Below, piece by piece: positions 54,119 through 63,285 of a stretch of 64,000 nt of DNA (the first letter of the stretch is position 1; each line of letters begins with the position of its first letter). The notes under the pieces were generated by a model. The model was given only the letters and a program-made list of their open reading frames with translations. It did no database searches and was not told where the DNA came from. Made by a program: the position numbers and the translations under genes. The stretch lies in NCBI GenBank assembly GCA_963757335.1, contig CAVWRJ010000021.1, positions 186,001-250,000 of the forward strand, read 5' to 3'. This DNA is from DASQPA01 sp963757335. GTDB taxonomy: Bacteria; Acidobacteriota; Thermoanaerobaculia; Multivoradales; UBA5704.

Positions 54119-54547
54119 ATGAGTGGAACTATCCAGCCTGCCTACAGCCGTTCGACCAGCCTGGTCGACGTGCTCGACCGGGTCCTCGACAAGGGGCTGG
54201 TCGTGGCGGGGGACATCCGGGTCTCGCTCGCCGAGGTGGAGCTGCTCACCATCCGTATCCGGCTTTTGGTCTGCTCGATCGACAAGGCCGAGGAGATCGG
54301 GCTGGATTGGTGGCGGCAGGATCCGAGCCTCTCGGTGGGCGCCCGCAAGCTGGCACTGGAGAATGAGGTCCTGCGCGAGCAGGTCCGTCAATTGGAAGAG
54401 AGAGTGACCGCCCTCGCCCAAGCGCCCGAGCGACTCGCGGCACCTGTTTCACCCGCCCCGCCGGCGGCGCCGCAGGCCACGGGAAACTCGGAGCTCCGGC
54501 GAGCACCGTCCGGCCACGTCCCGAAAAGTCCAAAACGTAGGGGGTAG
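54119..54547 (+). CDS. gvpJ: Gas vesicle protein GvpJ (GvpA/J family) with extended C terminus
   Basis: The N-terminal about 65 residues match GvpJ: SLVDVLDRVLDKGLVVAGDIRVSLAEVELLTIRIRLLVCSIDKAEEIGLDWW. GvpJ caps or nucleates the gas-vesicle shell. The 142-residue protein then has a coiled-coil stretch (about 82-102, LENEVLREQVRQLEERV) and a basic Pro/Ala tail, longer than typical GvpJ. It is the first gene of the gas-vesicle operon, 4 bases before gvpA. Confidence 0.92.
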   Translation: MSGTIQPAYSRSTSLVDVLDRVLDKGLVVAGDIRVSLAEVELLTIRIRLLVCSIDKAEEIGLDWWRQDPSLSVGARKLALENEVLREQVRQLEERVTALAQAPERLAAPVSPAPPAAPQATGNSELRRAPSGHVPKSPKRRG

Positions 54548-54550
54548 ACC

Positions 54551-54919
54551 ATGCCGGTTGAAAGAGCATCCGGTGGCACCAGTCTCATCGACGTCCTCGA
54601 CCGCGTCCTCGACAAGGGGATCGTGATCGACGCGTGGGTGCGGGTGTCGCTCGTGGGCATCGACCTGCTCACCGTCGAGGCACGCGTCGTCGTCGCCTCG
54701 ATCGACACGTATATCAAGTACTCGGAAGCGGTCGGCCAGACGTCGATGGTGTCGCGTCCGGCCGCCATGGAGGCGCGGCAGCTCGAGGCGCGACAGAACG
54801 ACGATCTCCTGGCGGAGAACGCCTCGCTGCGCCTCCAGCTCGCGGCGTCCCGCGAACGGGAAGTGGCGCCGGTGCGAAGAAGCCGGCAGCCCGCCAACCG
54901 GCAGACCGCCAAGACGTAA
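54551..54919 (+). CDS. gvpA: Gas vesicle structural protein GvpA
   Basis: Residues about 9-64 are nearly canonical GvpA (SLIDVLDRVLDKGIVIDAWVRVSLVGIDLLTVEARVVVASIDTYIKYSEAVG), the amphipathic repeat unit that builds the vesicle wall. The tail (about 65-122) is longer and more charged than in most GvpA proteins and includes a coiled-coil-like LEARQNDDLLAENASLRLQL, so the shell surface may carry an unusual decoration. It lies between gvpJ and a sensor kinase. Confidence 0.95.
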   Translation: MPVERASGGTSLIDVLDRVLDKGIVIDAWVRVSLVGIDLLTVEARVVVASIDTYIKYSEAVGQTSMVSRPAAMEARQLEARQNDDLLAENASLRLQLAASREREVAPVRRSRQPANRQTAKT

Positions 54920-54925
54920 GGCACC

Positions 54926-57095
54926 GTGGCCAAGCCGGTTCCCCTGGACCCGGCCCCCGACCTCGAGAGCGCCGGTCCCCGGACGAGGCTCTCGCTGGTC
55001 GAGGGGCTCCTCGCCGAGCAGGACGCGCGCTCCTGCGCCGTTCTCGCCCTGCGTTGGCTCACCCGCTATACCAGGGTCCGGCGGGGTTTCTGCGCCGTCG
55101 TCGACAGCGACGGCTCGCGTTTGAACGGGCTCGCCGGCTACGGCGTGCCACTCGCCGAGGTCGACGCCTGGAGCCTCGACCTCGGCGAGCGCTCCCATCC
55201 CCTCGTCCTCGCCCTCGTCGGGGCGGAGCCGGTCGCCTTCCACGGCTCCGCCCCGGGGCGCAGTGGGGCCGGCGGGATCGGGTGGCGGGATGGTCGGCAT
55301 CGACACCCCTTTAGGCAGTGACTCTTTCCAGGTCGTCCCCTTGGGGCAGCCCAGCGACGAGGGGGAGACCGGTCCGGGCCTGCTGCTCGTCGACGGGCCG
55401 GGGGAAGGGCCGGTCGGCGAAGAGGTCCGCTGGGCGGCGCAGCTCCTCGGCGAGCGCCTGGTGTCTCTCTGGTACCGCCGGGCCCAGGCCGACGAGCGGC
55501 GGCACAAACGCGAGCGCACCTGGCTCTTCGCCATCCTGAACGCGGTCACCGACCCCATCCTGCTGACCGACGCCGACGGCCGCATCCTGGTCGCCAACGC
55601 CGGCGCCGAGGCCCTGCTCTCGGCCGACGAGAAGATGAGCGAGGGCCGGCGCCGCGCCGTCGCCCTGAACAACATGCTCTTCTCGGCCTCCCTCTTCACC
55701 TCCGCCCAGGAGAGCGGACCGGTCCGTCAGGAGCTGCTTCTGGTCGACCCCACGGAGGGGCAGGACCTGCTGTTCGAGCTGATCCGCACCCGGGTCAAGG
55801 TGCGGCGTGGCGAGAACGGCACGGTGTCGATTCTCAGAAACGTCACCGACCTGCGCCGGGCGGGCGAGGAGCTGGAGGAGAACTACCGCCGCCTGCGCTC
55901 CGCCGAGGCCCAGACCCGGGCCGAGCGCGACCGGTTGGACCTCATCCTCAACTCGGTGCTCGATCCCATCCTGGTCACCGATGTCGGCGGCAAGCTCCTG
56001 CTCATGAACGGGCCGGCCGAGCGGCTGTTCACGGCCGACCGGGCGAGCGCCGAGGCGGAGCGCCGGGTGCGGGCGAACGACGCGGTCTTCACCTCCTTCA
56101 TCTCGAACCTCTACACCAGCCAGTCGATGCGTTTCCGCGGCGAGCTCGCGCTCCTCGACCCCAACACCGGCGGCACCGTGCCGGTCGAGGCGATCTCGGG
56201 CAAGGTGGGATCGCGCCAGGGGGAGGACGCCTGGACGGTGACCATCCTCCACGACCTGACCGAGGCGGTCGAGAAGGCCCAGCTCTACGAGCAGGTCAAG
56301 CGCCACTCGGAAGAGCTGCGGGAGAAGGTGGCGGAGGCCACCGCCGAGCTCGCCGAGCAGAACGAGCTCCTCCGCCGCCAGGCTCTGGAGCTCGAACAGG
56401 CGTCGGCCATGAAGTCGCAGTTCCTGGCCAACGTCTCGCACGAGCTGCGGACCCCCTTGAACGCGATCATCGGCTACGCCCATCTGATGCTCGAGGGGGT
56501 CTCGGGCGAGCTCTCCCGCAGCCAGCAGGACAAGATGACGCGGGTCGACTCCAACGCCCAGCACCTGCTGGCGGTCATCAACGACCTCCTGGACATCACC
56601 CGGATCGAGTCCGGCAAGATGCCGGTCCAGCTGGAGACCGTCCATCTCTCCGAGCTGATCGACGAGGTCATGACCGAGGTCGAGCCGCTCATCGCCCGCA
56701 CCCGCTTGAAGGTGACCCGCGAGCTGGCGGCGAGCATCCCCGCGCTCTGGAGCGATCGCAAGAAGGTCAAGCAGATCGTCCTCAACCTGCTCTCGAACGC
56801 GCTCAAGTTCACCCCCGAGGGGTCGGTTTTCATCCAGGTCGAGTGCCACGGCGACCGGGTCTCGGTCTCCGTCGTCGACACCGGTATCGGCATCTCCGAG
56901 GACAATCAGAAGACGATCTTCGAGGCCTTCGGCCAGGCCGACAGCTCGTACGCCCGGCGGGCCGGCGGCACCGGCCTGGGGCTTTCCATCTGCCGCCGGC
57001 TGGCCTCGGTCCTCGGCGGCGACATCACGGTGACGAGCCGCCAGGGCGAGGGCTCGACGTTTCGCCTGCAGCTGCCGCTCGCGAGCGGCGGCTGA
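54926..57095 (+). CDS. GAF-PAS-PAS sensor histidine kinase in the gas-vesicle operon, one frameshift
   Basis: A GTG at 54926 starts a frame encoding a GAF-like N terminus (ARSCAVLALRWLTRYTRVRRGFCAVVDSDG...LNGLAGYGVP). Near 55255-55285 (a G/C-rich run) one extra base shifts to the frame carrying MVGIDTPLGSDSFQVV..., two PAS domains (ILNAVTDPILLTDADGRIL and LILNSVLDPILVTDVGGKL), a coiled coil, a HisKA domain (FLANVSHELRTPLNAIIGY, phospho-His codon at about 56439) and an HATPase domain (NLLSNALKFTPEG, VVDTGIGISEDNQ, GGTGLGLSICRRL). No membrane segment is seen, so it senses a cytoplasmic signal. It lies between gvpA and its response regulator. Confidence 0.88.
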
Positions 57096-57120
57096 AAGGA
57101 CGGCGAGGAGAGAGAGACCC

Positions 57121-57516
57121 ATGGCTGACGCATCCCAGGCACCCCTCGTCCTCGTCGTCGACGACATGGACGACGGCCGCGAGATCTGCGCCGAGTACCT
57201 GGCCTTCCGCCAGTACCGAGTCGCCACCGCGGCAGACGGCTTCGAGGCGCTCGCCAAGGCGGCGGAGTTCCTCCCCGACATTATTCTCATGGACCTGTCG
57301 CTGCCCGGGATCGACGGCTGGGAGACGACCCGGCGCTTGAAGGGCGACGCCCTCACCCGCCACATCCCGGTCGTCGCCTTGACCGCCCACGCCCTCCGTA
57401 GCGCTCACGACCAGGCGATCGAGGCCGGCTGCGACGCCGTCATCACCAAGCCGGTTCTGCCCAAGGCTCTGGAGGCGGAGATCCGCCGCATCCTGGCAGT
57501 ACAGGCGGTCCCGTGA
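57121..57516 (+). CDS. Single-domain CheY-like response regulator
   Basis: A 131-residue receiver domain alone: VLVVDDMDD acidic pocket, phospho-acceptor Asp58 in ILMDLSLPG, the switch Thr in VVALTAHAL and Lys in ITKPVLPKAL. There is no output domain, so it probably acts by protein interaction. It directly follows the kinase and its stop overlaps the GTG start of the longer gvpF-like frame (GTGA). Confidence 0.95.
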   Translation: MADASQAPLVLVVDDMDDGREICAEYLAFRQYRVATAADGFEALAKAAEFLPDIILMDLSLPGIDGWETTRRLKGDALTRHIPVVALTAHALRSAHDQAIEAGCDAVITKPVLPKALEAEIRRILAVQAVP

Positions 57517-57557
57517 CCCCCGTGACCAGAAACCGGGCTCAACCGAAGGAGCTGCTG

Positions 57558-58697
57558 GTGAAAGAGAAGAAGAATCCTGTCGCGGGCAAGAACGCCGGCG
57601 TGAAATCGGGTCCCAAAAAGAGCGTGGCCGAGCCTCAGTCCAAGCCCAATCCGGCGTCCAAGAAAACCGCCAAGAAGGCGCCAGAACCGGCGCCGAAAAA
57701 GGCTCCGCAGCCGATGCCGACGAAGAGCGGGGCCAAGAGCGGGCCAAAGAGCGCGACGAAGAGTGCTGCAAAGAGCGCGGCGCCGAAGAGCGCGGCGAAG
57801 CGTCCGGCCCGTAACGGTGGCGGGGTGGCCGCGCCGGCCCTCCCCTTCCCCCCGAGCCTCCATGAGGAGAGGGCCGAGAGCTCCCACCTCCGGTTCGTCT
57901 CGTCGGGAGAGGACGGCGGATTCGCCCCGGCCGCCGAGCGCAGCGGCAAGTACGTCTACTGCATCATCGAGGCGGACGAGGCGCTGCGTTTCGGCCCCAT
58001 CGGCATCGGCGGCGAGCCGGCCGAGGTGCACACGGTCAACTACAAGGACATCGCGGCGGTGGTCTCGGACACCCCGCTGGAGGTCTACGACCCGACCCGC
58101 GACAACGTGCTCGCCCACGAGCGGGTGAACGAAGCGGTGATGAAGCAGTTCACCGTTATCCCGATGTCGTTCAACACGGTGTTCAAGACCCGAGAGGACA
58201 TCATCGAGCTCCTCCGCACCGCCTACGACGCCTTTAGAGACGTCCTGGTCAAGATGGAGGACAAGCTCGAATTTGGCTTGAAGGTGGTGTGGGAGCCCGA
58301 GCTCGTCATCCGCGAGATCGAGAAGGAGAACGAGAACCTGCGCCTCCTCCGCCAGGAGATCTCGTCGCAGAAGGGCTCGACCTACTTCGCCCGCATGCAG
58401 TACGGCCGGCTCGTCGACTCGCTCCTCCAGGACCGCTCGGAGCAGCTGGTGTCGGAGATCTTCGCCGCTTTAGCCGACGTCTCGGTCGCCTCGCGGGCCA
58501 ACAAGCCGATCGGCGACAAGATGATCCTCAACGCCGCCTTTCTCGTCACCCGCGACCGGGAGAGCGACTTCGACTCCAAGGTCAAGGAGATCGACGCCAA
58601 ATACGCCAACCTCAAGCTCAAGTACACCGGCCCCTGGCCGCCGTACAACTTCGTCAACATCCGGTTGAAGCTCGAGCGGGCGGTGGAAGCGGAGTGA
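57558..58697 (+). CDS. gvpF: GvpF/GvpL family protein with long Lys/Ala/Pro-rich N-terminal extension
   Basis: The GvpF/GvpL domain occupies the last about 250 residues: GKYVYCIIEADEALRFG, the conserved VLAHERVNEAVMKQF, VIPMSFNTVF, and the C-terminal LKYTGPWPPYNFVNI. Before it lie about 125-140 residues dominated by Lys, Ala, Pro and Ser (KKTAKKAPEPAPKKAPQP), like a histone-H1-type tail. The GTG at 57558 is preferred because AAGGAG lies 6 bases upstream; a GTG at 57513 (overlapping the regulator stop) is also possible. GvpF/L are minor shell or assembly proteins. Its stop overlaps gvpG (GTGA). Confidence 0.9.
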   Translation: MKEKKNPVAGKNAGVKSGPKKSVAEPQSKPNPASKKTAKKAPEPAPKKAPQPMPTKSGAKSGPKSATKSAAKSAAPKSAAKRPARNGGGVAAPALPFPPSLHEERAESSHLRFVSSGEDGGFAPAAERSGKYVYCIIEADEALRFGPIGIGGEPAEVHTVNYKDIAAVVSDTPLEVYDPTRDNVLAHERVNEAVMKQFTVIPMSFNTVFKTREDIIELLRTAYDAFRDVLVKMEDKLEFGLKVVWEPELVIREIEKENENLRLLRQEISSQKGSTYFARMQYGRLVDSLLQDRSEQLVSEIFAALADVSVASRANKPIGDKMILNAAFLVTRDRESDFDSKVKEIDAKYANLKLKYTGPWPPYNFVNIRLKLERAVEAE

Positions 58698-59014
58698 TCA
58701 TCCTCGACAACCTCCTGACCGGGGGCCTGCGTTTCGTCTTCGACCAGATCGCGGCCGCGGTCGAGCGGGAGATGGACGACGAGAGCCTCTTGAAGGAGGA
58801 GCTGCTGACCGCCCAGATGCGGCTCGAGCTGGGGGAGATCGACGACGACGAATTTGCCGAGATCGAGGCGGAGATCCTGCCCCGCATGCGGGAGATCCGC
58901 CAGCGCCAGCAGGGCGAGACGGCCGCCGCCAGCCCCTCCGCCGGCGGGCGGGTAGTGGGGATCGAAGTGAGCTTCGGCGGCGACGATTTCGGCGGGCGCG
59001 GCGGCGGCGGGTAG
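58694..59014 (+). CDS. gvpG: Gas vesicle protein GvpG
   Basis: A 106-residue helical protein from a GTG overlapping the gvpF stop. LLTGGLRFVFDQIAAAVEREMDDESLLKEELLTAQMRLELGEIDDDEFAEIEAEILPRMREIR matches GvpG, an acidic assembly accessory protein. It ends with a Gly-rich tail (FGGDDFGGRGGGG). Confidence 0.9.
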   Translation: MIILDNLLTGGLRFVFDQIAAAVEREMDDESLLKEELLTAQMRLELGEIDDDEFAEIEAEILPRMREIRQRQQGETAAASPSAGGRVVGIEVSFGGDDFGGRGGGG

Positions 59015-59023
59015 TGGCTCCGT

Positions 59024-61129
59024 TTGTTCTCTCGGCCTGCTCCTTCGGGCGCTCCGCGCAGCCAGTCGCAGGTCCTCGGAGCCAAACTGAGCCACGACCG
59101 GCCGGAGCCTGAGGCGCGTTACCGCTTCTTCGCCGGCAAGGGCGGGGTCGGCAAGACGACCTGTGCCGCGGCCGCCGCGCTCGCCCTGGCTGAAAAGAGG
59201 GTTGAAGGGGGCGGAACGGTCCTCGTCGCCTCGACCGACCCGGCCCACTCCCTGGGGGACGCCCTCGGCCGCCGGCTGGGCCCCGATCCCCGGCCGGTTC
59301 CCGTGCGGGGGAAGACCGGCGCCCTCTGGGCGGTCGAGCTCTCCGGCGAGCGCGCCTTCTCCCGCTGGCTCGAACCCCGCCGCGCGGCGCTCCGTGCCGC
59401 GGCCCTCCGCGGCACCTACCTGGACGAGGAGGACGTCGATCGCCTGCTGGCGCTCTCGCCTCCGGGGATCGACGAGATCGCCGCCCTCCTCGACCTCCAA
59501 CGGGCTGCCCGCGAGACCGGCTGCGCCGAGGTGGTGGTCGACACCGCGCCCACCGCCCACACCCTCCGTCTCGTCGCCACCCCAGAGGTGCTGACCCGTA
59601 TTGCCACCCTTCTCGACGGCCTTCAGGAGAAGCACCGCCAGATCGCCCAACATTTCGGTAGCGGCTACCATCCCGACCGGGTGGACGCGGCGCTAGGCGA
59701 GATCGAGGACGAGGGGCGGAGCCTGGCGGCGCTTCTGGCCGACCGCGAGCGCACTCGCTTCCTCTGGCTCCTCCTGCCGGAGGCGCTGTCGCTCGCCGAG
59801 GCAAAGGACGGGGTGGCAGCGCTCCAGGCGGCGGGGATCGCGGTCGACGAGGTGATCGTCAACCGGGTCACCCCGCCGGGGGACCTCTGCGCCTCCTGCG
59901 GCGAGCGGCGGCGCTCGGAGCTCGCGGTGATCGCCGCGGCCGCCGCCGTCTTCCCCGGCCACCGGCTGCGCCTCCTTCCCGCCCTCGGCCGCGAGCCGCG
60001 GGGGGTGGCCGGTTTGCGCCGGATGGGGAAGGCCCTCGCCGACCCGGCCGCCGGGCGGGACCTGCTCGTCGAGCCGTCGAGCCCAGCAAGCCCAGCGAGC
60101 CTAGCAAGAGGACACCGATCCGCCGCCAATCGTCCCGTCCTCCCCGCCGGCCCGAGTGGCCGGGCCTCCTCGCCCCCTCCGGGATCCGGCTGCTCCTCTT
60201 CGGCGGCAAGGGGGGGGTGGGGAAGACGACCTGCGCCGCTACCGCCGCACTCGCCCTCGCCGCGGAGCGGCCGGAAGAGCGCCTGCTCCTCCTCTCGACC
60301 GATCCGGCGCACTCCTTGGGTGACGTCCTCGACGTGCCGCTCGCCGACGACCTCCGGCAGCTCCCCCACGGCCCCCCCAATCTCTGGGCCCGCGAGCTCG
60401 ACGCCGTCCGTGCCCTGGAGCACTGGGGCGAAGATTCCGGAGATGAAAGCTCGGGGGATCGCCGGGAGGCGATCGAGGGGCTGCTCGCCGCCTTTTTCGG
60501 CCCGCCGGGCGATCGAGAGGCGCGCGCGGAGATCGCGGAGCCCCTCTCCGGGGTGACCCCGAGCGGGCTCGACGAGCTGATGGCGATCCTCGCCCTGGCG
60601 GACGCTCTGTTCGGGGATGCCTACGACCTGGTCGTCGTCGACCTCGCCCCCACCGGCCACGCCCTGCGGCTCCTCGAAATGCCCGCCCTCGCCCTCACCT
60701 GGGACCGCGCCCTCCTCGCCCTCCTCCTCAAGTACCGGGAGGCGGTGCGCCCGGGGGTCCTGGCGGCCGAGCTGGTCGAGCTGTCGCGCACCCTGAACCG
60801 CCTGGCGGCGCTGCTCGCCGATCCCGGCCGGACCCGCTTCGTGCCGGTCGCCCGCGCCGCCGAGCTGCCGCGCCGGGAGACCGCCCGGCTGCTCGCCGCC
60901 CTTAAGCGGCTGGGGATCGCCACGGCGCCCCTCCTGGTAAACGCCGTTGCGGCCGCCGGTTGTGACCGCTGCAGAACGGCAGGACGTCGAGGAGCGCGAG
61001 CTGGACCGGCTCCGGGCGCTCGTCCCCAGCCGCTCCGCTATACTCCTTGCTCCTGCCTTCTACCCTCCGCCGCGCGGTATCGCCGCGCTTGCCGACTGGG
61101 GCCGGAGTTGGCGGCGGAGCCCCTCCTGA
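59024..61129 (+). CDS. Twin-domain ArsA/Get3-like ATPase in the gas-vesicle operon, two frameshifts
   Basis: Two P-loop ATPase domains are joined by a Ser/Pro/Lys-rich linker. Domain 1 (to about 60055) has FFAGKGGVGKTT, STDPAHSLGDAL and VVDTAPTAHTLR. Domain 2 (from about 60180) has LLLFGGKGGVGKTT, LLSTDPAHSLGDVL and VVVDLAPTGHALRL. The frame changes once between about 60055 and 60200 and again near 60972, where the C-terminal ERQDVEERELDRLRALV continues to TGA 61127-61129. The architecture is that of ArsA; the family also includes Get3, which inserts tail-anchored proteins. A role in assembling the shell is inferred from position. A CTG at 59087 behind CGGAG is an alternative start to TTG 59024. 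Confidence 0.82.
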
Positions 61130-61947
61130 TGCCTGCCGTGGCAACCTACCTCTACTGCATCGTCCAGAACGCCGGGCTCGGTTTTGCGCCCGAGGGAGCC
61201 GGCCCGCCGGATCAGACCGCGCCCGTACCGCTCGCCGGTCTCCCCGAGACCGCCGCCCCGCGGCTCGTCCCCCTGGGCGGCGACCTCTGGCTGGTGGTGG
61301 GGGATGCGCCCCTCCCCGCCTTTTCCGCGGAGGAGATCGAGCGTCGCCTCGCGGACCTCGCCTGGGTCTCCGCCTGCGCCGTGGCCCACGAGCGGGTGGT
61401 GGCGCACTTCGCGGCCCTGGCGCCGGTCGTCCCCATGAAGCTCTTCACCCTCTTCGAGAGCGACGAGCGAGCGGTCGCGGCGCTCTCGGCCCAGCGCGAG
61501 CGGCTGCTCGCGGTGCTCAAGAAGGTGGCCGGCCGCGAAGAGTGGGGGGTGCGGATCCATTTCAATGCCAGCGCGGCTGGCCGGGCGAAGCGGGTGACCG
61601 CCCCCTCGGCGGAGAATGGGGAGCCGGTCTCGGGCCGCGGCTTTCTCCTCCGCAAGAAGGAGGCCCAGGAGGCCGCGCGCAACCTGGCGAGCCAGGCAGG
61701 GCCGGCCGTGGACGAAGCCTTCGCCGAGCTCTCGCGCCACGCCGACGCGGTACGCCGGAGAGAGCCGGTGTCGGCGGAGTCAGGCCTCCGGCTGCTCCTC
61801 GACGCGGCGTTCCTGGTCCCGGGTGCCGTGGCGGAGAGCTTCGAGCGGGCGGTCCAGGCCGCGGCGGAGCGCCTCGCCGCGAGCGCCTGCGAGCTCACCC
61901 TGACCGGCCCCTGGCCGCCCTACAACTTCATCGAGGAGGTGGGATGA
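61129..61947 (+). CDS. gvpF: GvpF/GvpL family protein (second copy)
   Basis: The ATG shares its A with the stop of the ArsA-like gene (TGATG). The 272-residue protein has the family start ATYLYCIVQNAGLGF, CAVAHERVVAHFAALAPVVPMKLFTLF, KKEAQEAARN and the closing LTGPWPPYNFIEEVG. It is a shorter, normal-length relative of the gvpF-like gene at 57558 without the basic tail. It overlaps the next gene by 4 bases (ATGA). Confidence 0.93.
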   Translation: MPAVATYLYCIVQNAGLGFAPEGAGPPDQTAPVPLAGLPETAAPRLVPLGGDLWLVVGDAPLPAFSAEEIERRLADLAWVSACAVAHERVVAHFAALAPVVPMKLFTLFESDERAVAALSAQRERLLAVLKKVAGREEWGVRIHFNASAAGRAKRVTAPSAENGEPVSGRGFLLRKKEAQEAARNLASQAGPAVDEAFAELSRHADAVRRREPVSAESGLRLLLDAAFLVPGAVAESFERAVQAAAERLAASACELTLTGPWPPYNFIEEVG

Positions 61948-62150
61948 GCGATCCCGGCGGTCCCCTGGAGCTGCTCGACGGCGCCGACGGCTCGCTACTG
62001 GAGCTGGTCGACCACCTGTTGAACCATGGGGTGGTGGTGACCGGCGACGTCGTCCTCGGCCTCGCCGGGGTGGATCTCGTCTACCTCCGGCTGTCGGTCG
62101 TCCTCTGCGCCGCCGACCGGCTGCTGGGAAGGAAGAGCGCGCCGGAATGA
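61944..62150 (+). CDS. Small GvpA/J/M-family gas vesicle protein
   Basis: The 68-residue product contains the short GvpA-like core (SLLELVDHLLNHGVVVTGDVVLGLAGVDLVYLRLSVVLCAADRLL) with different polar residues from GvpA, as in GvpM/GvpS/GvpJ minor proteins. It overlaps genes on both sides by 4 bases (ATGA). Minor GvpA-family proteins are thought to start or end vesicle growth. Confidence 0.85.
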   Translation: MSDPGGPLELLDGADGSLLELVDHLLNHGVVVTGDVVLGLAGVDLVYLRLSVVLCAADRLLGRKSAPE

Positions 62151-62911
62151 GCCCGCTCTACCTCTACGCCCTGGCCGGCGTCGAGCCGGACTCTTCGCTG
62201 CCGCTGGGAGAGGGGATCGGCGGCGAGCCGCTCTCTACCGTCCGCTGCGGCCGGCTGTTCGCCCTCGTGGGGAGCTTCGCTGCGGGGACCCCCCGGCCGG
62301 CCCTGACCGCCGCCGCCCTCGCCCGCCAGGACGAGACGGTCCGCCGCCTGGCCGACCGGGTGCCGGCGCTCCTCCCGGCTCGCTTCGGCGAGTGGCTGCC
62401 CGACGCGCGCCTCTTGGCCGAGTCGCTGGCGCCGCGCTCCGGGGAGATCGCCCGGGCCCTCATTCTGGTCGAGGGGTGCGTCCAGATGACCCTGCGGGTG
62501 TTTGGCGTGCCGGAGGAACCGGGTGCGCCGGGGGAGCCGGGGGAGCCGGATGCGACGCCTGTCGTCGAGGAGCCGGCCGGCCCCGGCACCCGCTATCTGG
62601 CCGCCCGGCGGCGCGCGGCCAATCCCGGTATCCCCGAGGTGGCGGCCCTCCGGGCGGCTTTGCGGCCGCTCCTCCGCGCCGAGCGCATCGAGCGGCACGA
62701 GAAGGGGCAGCTCCTGGCCACCGCGCACGACCTCGTCCGCCGGGAGGAGGCGGGGGACTACCGGCAGATCGTCGAGGCTGCGGTGGGGGCGCTCGCCGGC
62801 CGCAAGGTCACCGTGAGCGGCCCCTGGCCGCCCTACGCGTTCGCACCGGGGGTCGGGGATATCGGGGATATCGGGGATGTCGGGAATGTCGGGGATCGGG
62901 GAGTCGGATGA
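62147..62911 (+). CDS. gvpL: GvpL/GvpF family protein (third copy)
   Basis: A 254-residue relative of the two GvpF proteins, more diverged: SPLYLYALAGVEPDSS at the start, RFGEWLPDARLLAESL, a Gly/Pro/Glu-rich insert near residue 120 (EPGAPGEPGEPDA), and the signature VSGPWPPYAFAPG. It ends in repeats of GDIGDIGDVGNVGDRG. Three GvpF/L paralogues in one operon suggests a composite base or cap. Its stop overlaps gvpK (ATGA). Confidence 0.9.
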   Translation: MSPLYLYALAGVEPDSSLPLGEGIGGEPLSTVRCGRLFALVGSFAAGTPRPALTAAALARQDETVRRLADRVPALLPARFGEWLPDARLLAESLAPRSGEIARALILVEGCVQMTLRVFGVPEEPGAPGEPGEPDATPVVEEPAGPGTRYLAARRRAANPGIPEVAALRAALRPLLRAERIERHEKGQLLATAHDLVRREEAGDYRQIVEAAVGALAGRKVTVSGPWPPYAFAPGVGDIGDIGDVGNVGDRGVG

Positions 62912-63252
62912 GCGACGTCGTGGAGCTGGAGATCGCCGAGCTCGAAGCGCTCCGCGCGGAGCTCGAGAGCCGCATCGCGACCGCCGAGGCGCCGCGCTGG
63001 AACGCCGACCCGGAGGAGGTGCAGCGCTCGGTCGCCAAGCTCGTCCTCACCCTGGTCGACTTCATCCGCCAGTTGCTGGAACGCCAGGCCATCCGGCGGA
63101 TGGACGCCGACACCCTGACCCCCGAGCAGGTGGAGGGGGTCGGCCTCGCCCTCCTGCGCCTCGAAGAGACCGTCGAGGAGATGTCCCGTCGGTTCGGGCT
63201 CGATCCCAAGGAGCTGAACCTCGATCTGGGGCCGCTCGGCAAGCTGCTCTGA
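62908..63252 (+). CDS. gvpK: Gas vesicle protein GvpK
   Basis: The 114-residue product matches GvpK: RWNADPEEVQRSVAKLVLTLVDFIRQLLERQAIRRMDADTLTPEQVEGVGLALLRLEETVEEM, ending LNLDLGPLGKLL. GvpK is an essential minor protein in several species. It closes the visible gas-vesicle operon; no gvpN, gvpO or gvpC follows in the window. Confidence 0.95.
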   Translation: MSDVVELEIAELEALRAELESRIATAEAPRWNADPEEVQRSVAKLVLTLVDFIRQLLERQAIRRMDADTLTPEQVEGVGLALLRLEETVEEMSRRFGLDPKELNLDLGPLGKLL

Positions 63253-63285
63253 AGCGGGCACCGTCCTGAAGTACACTACGCCCCC

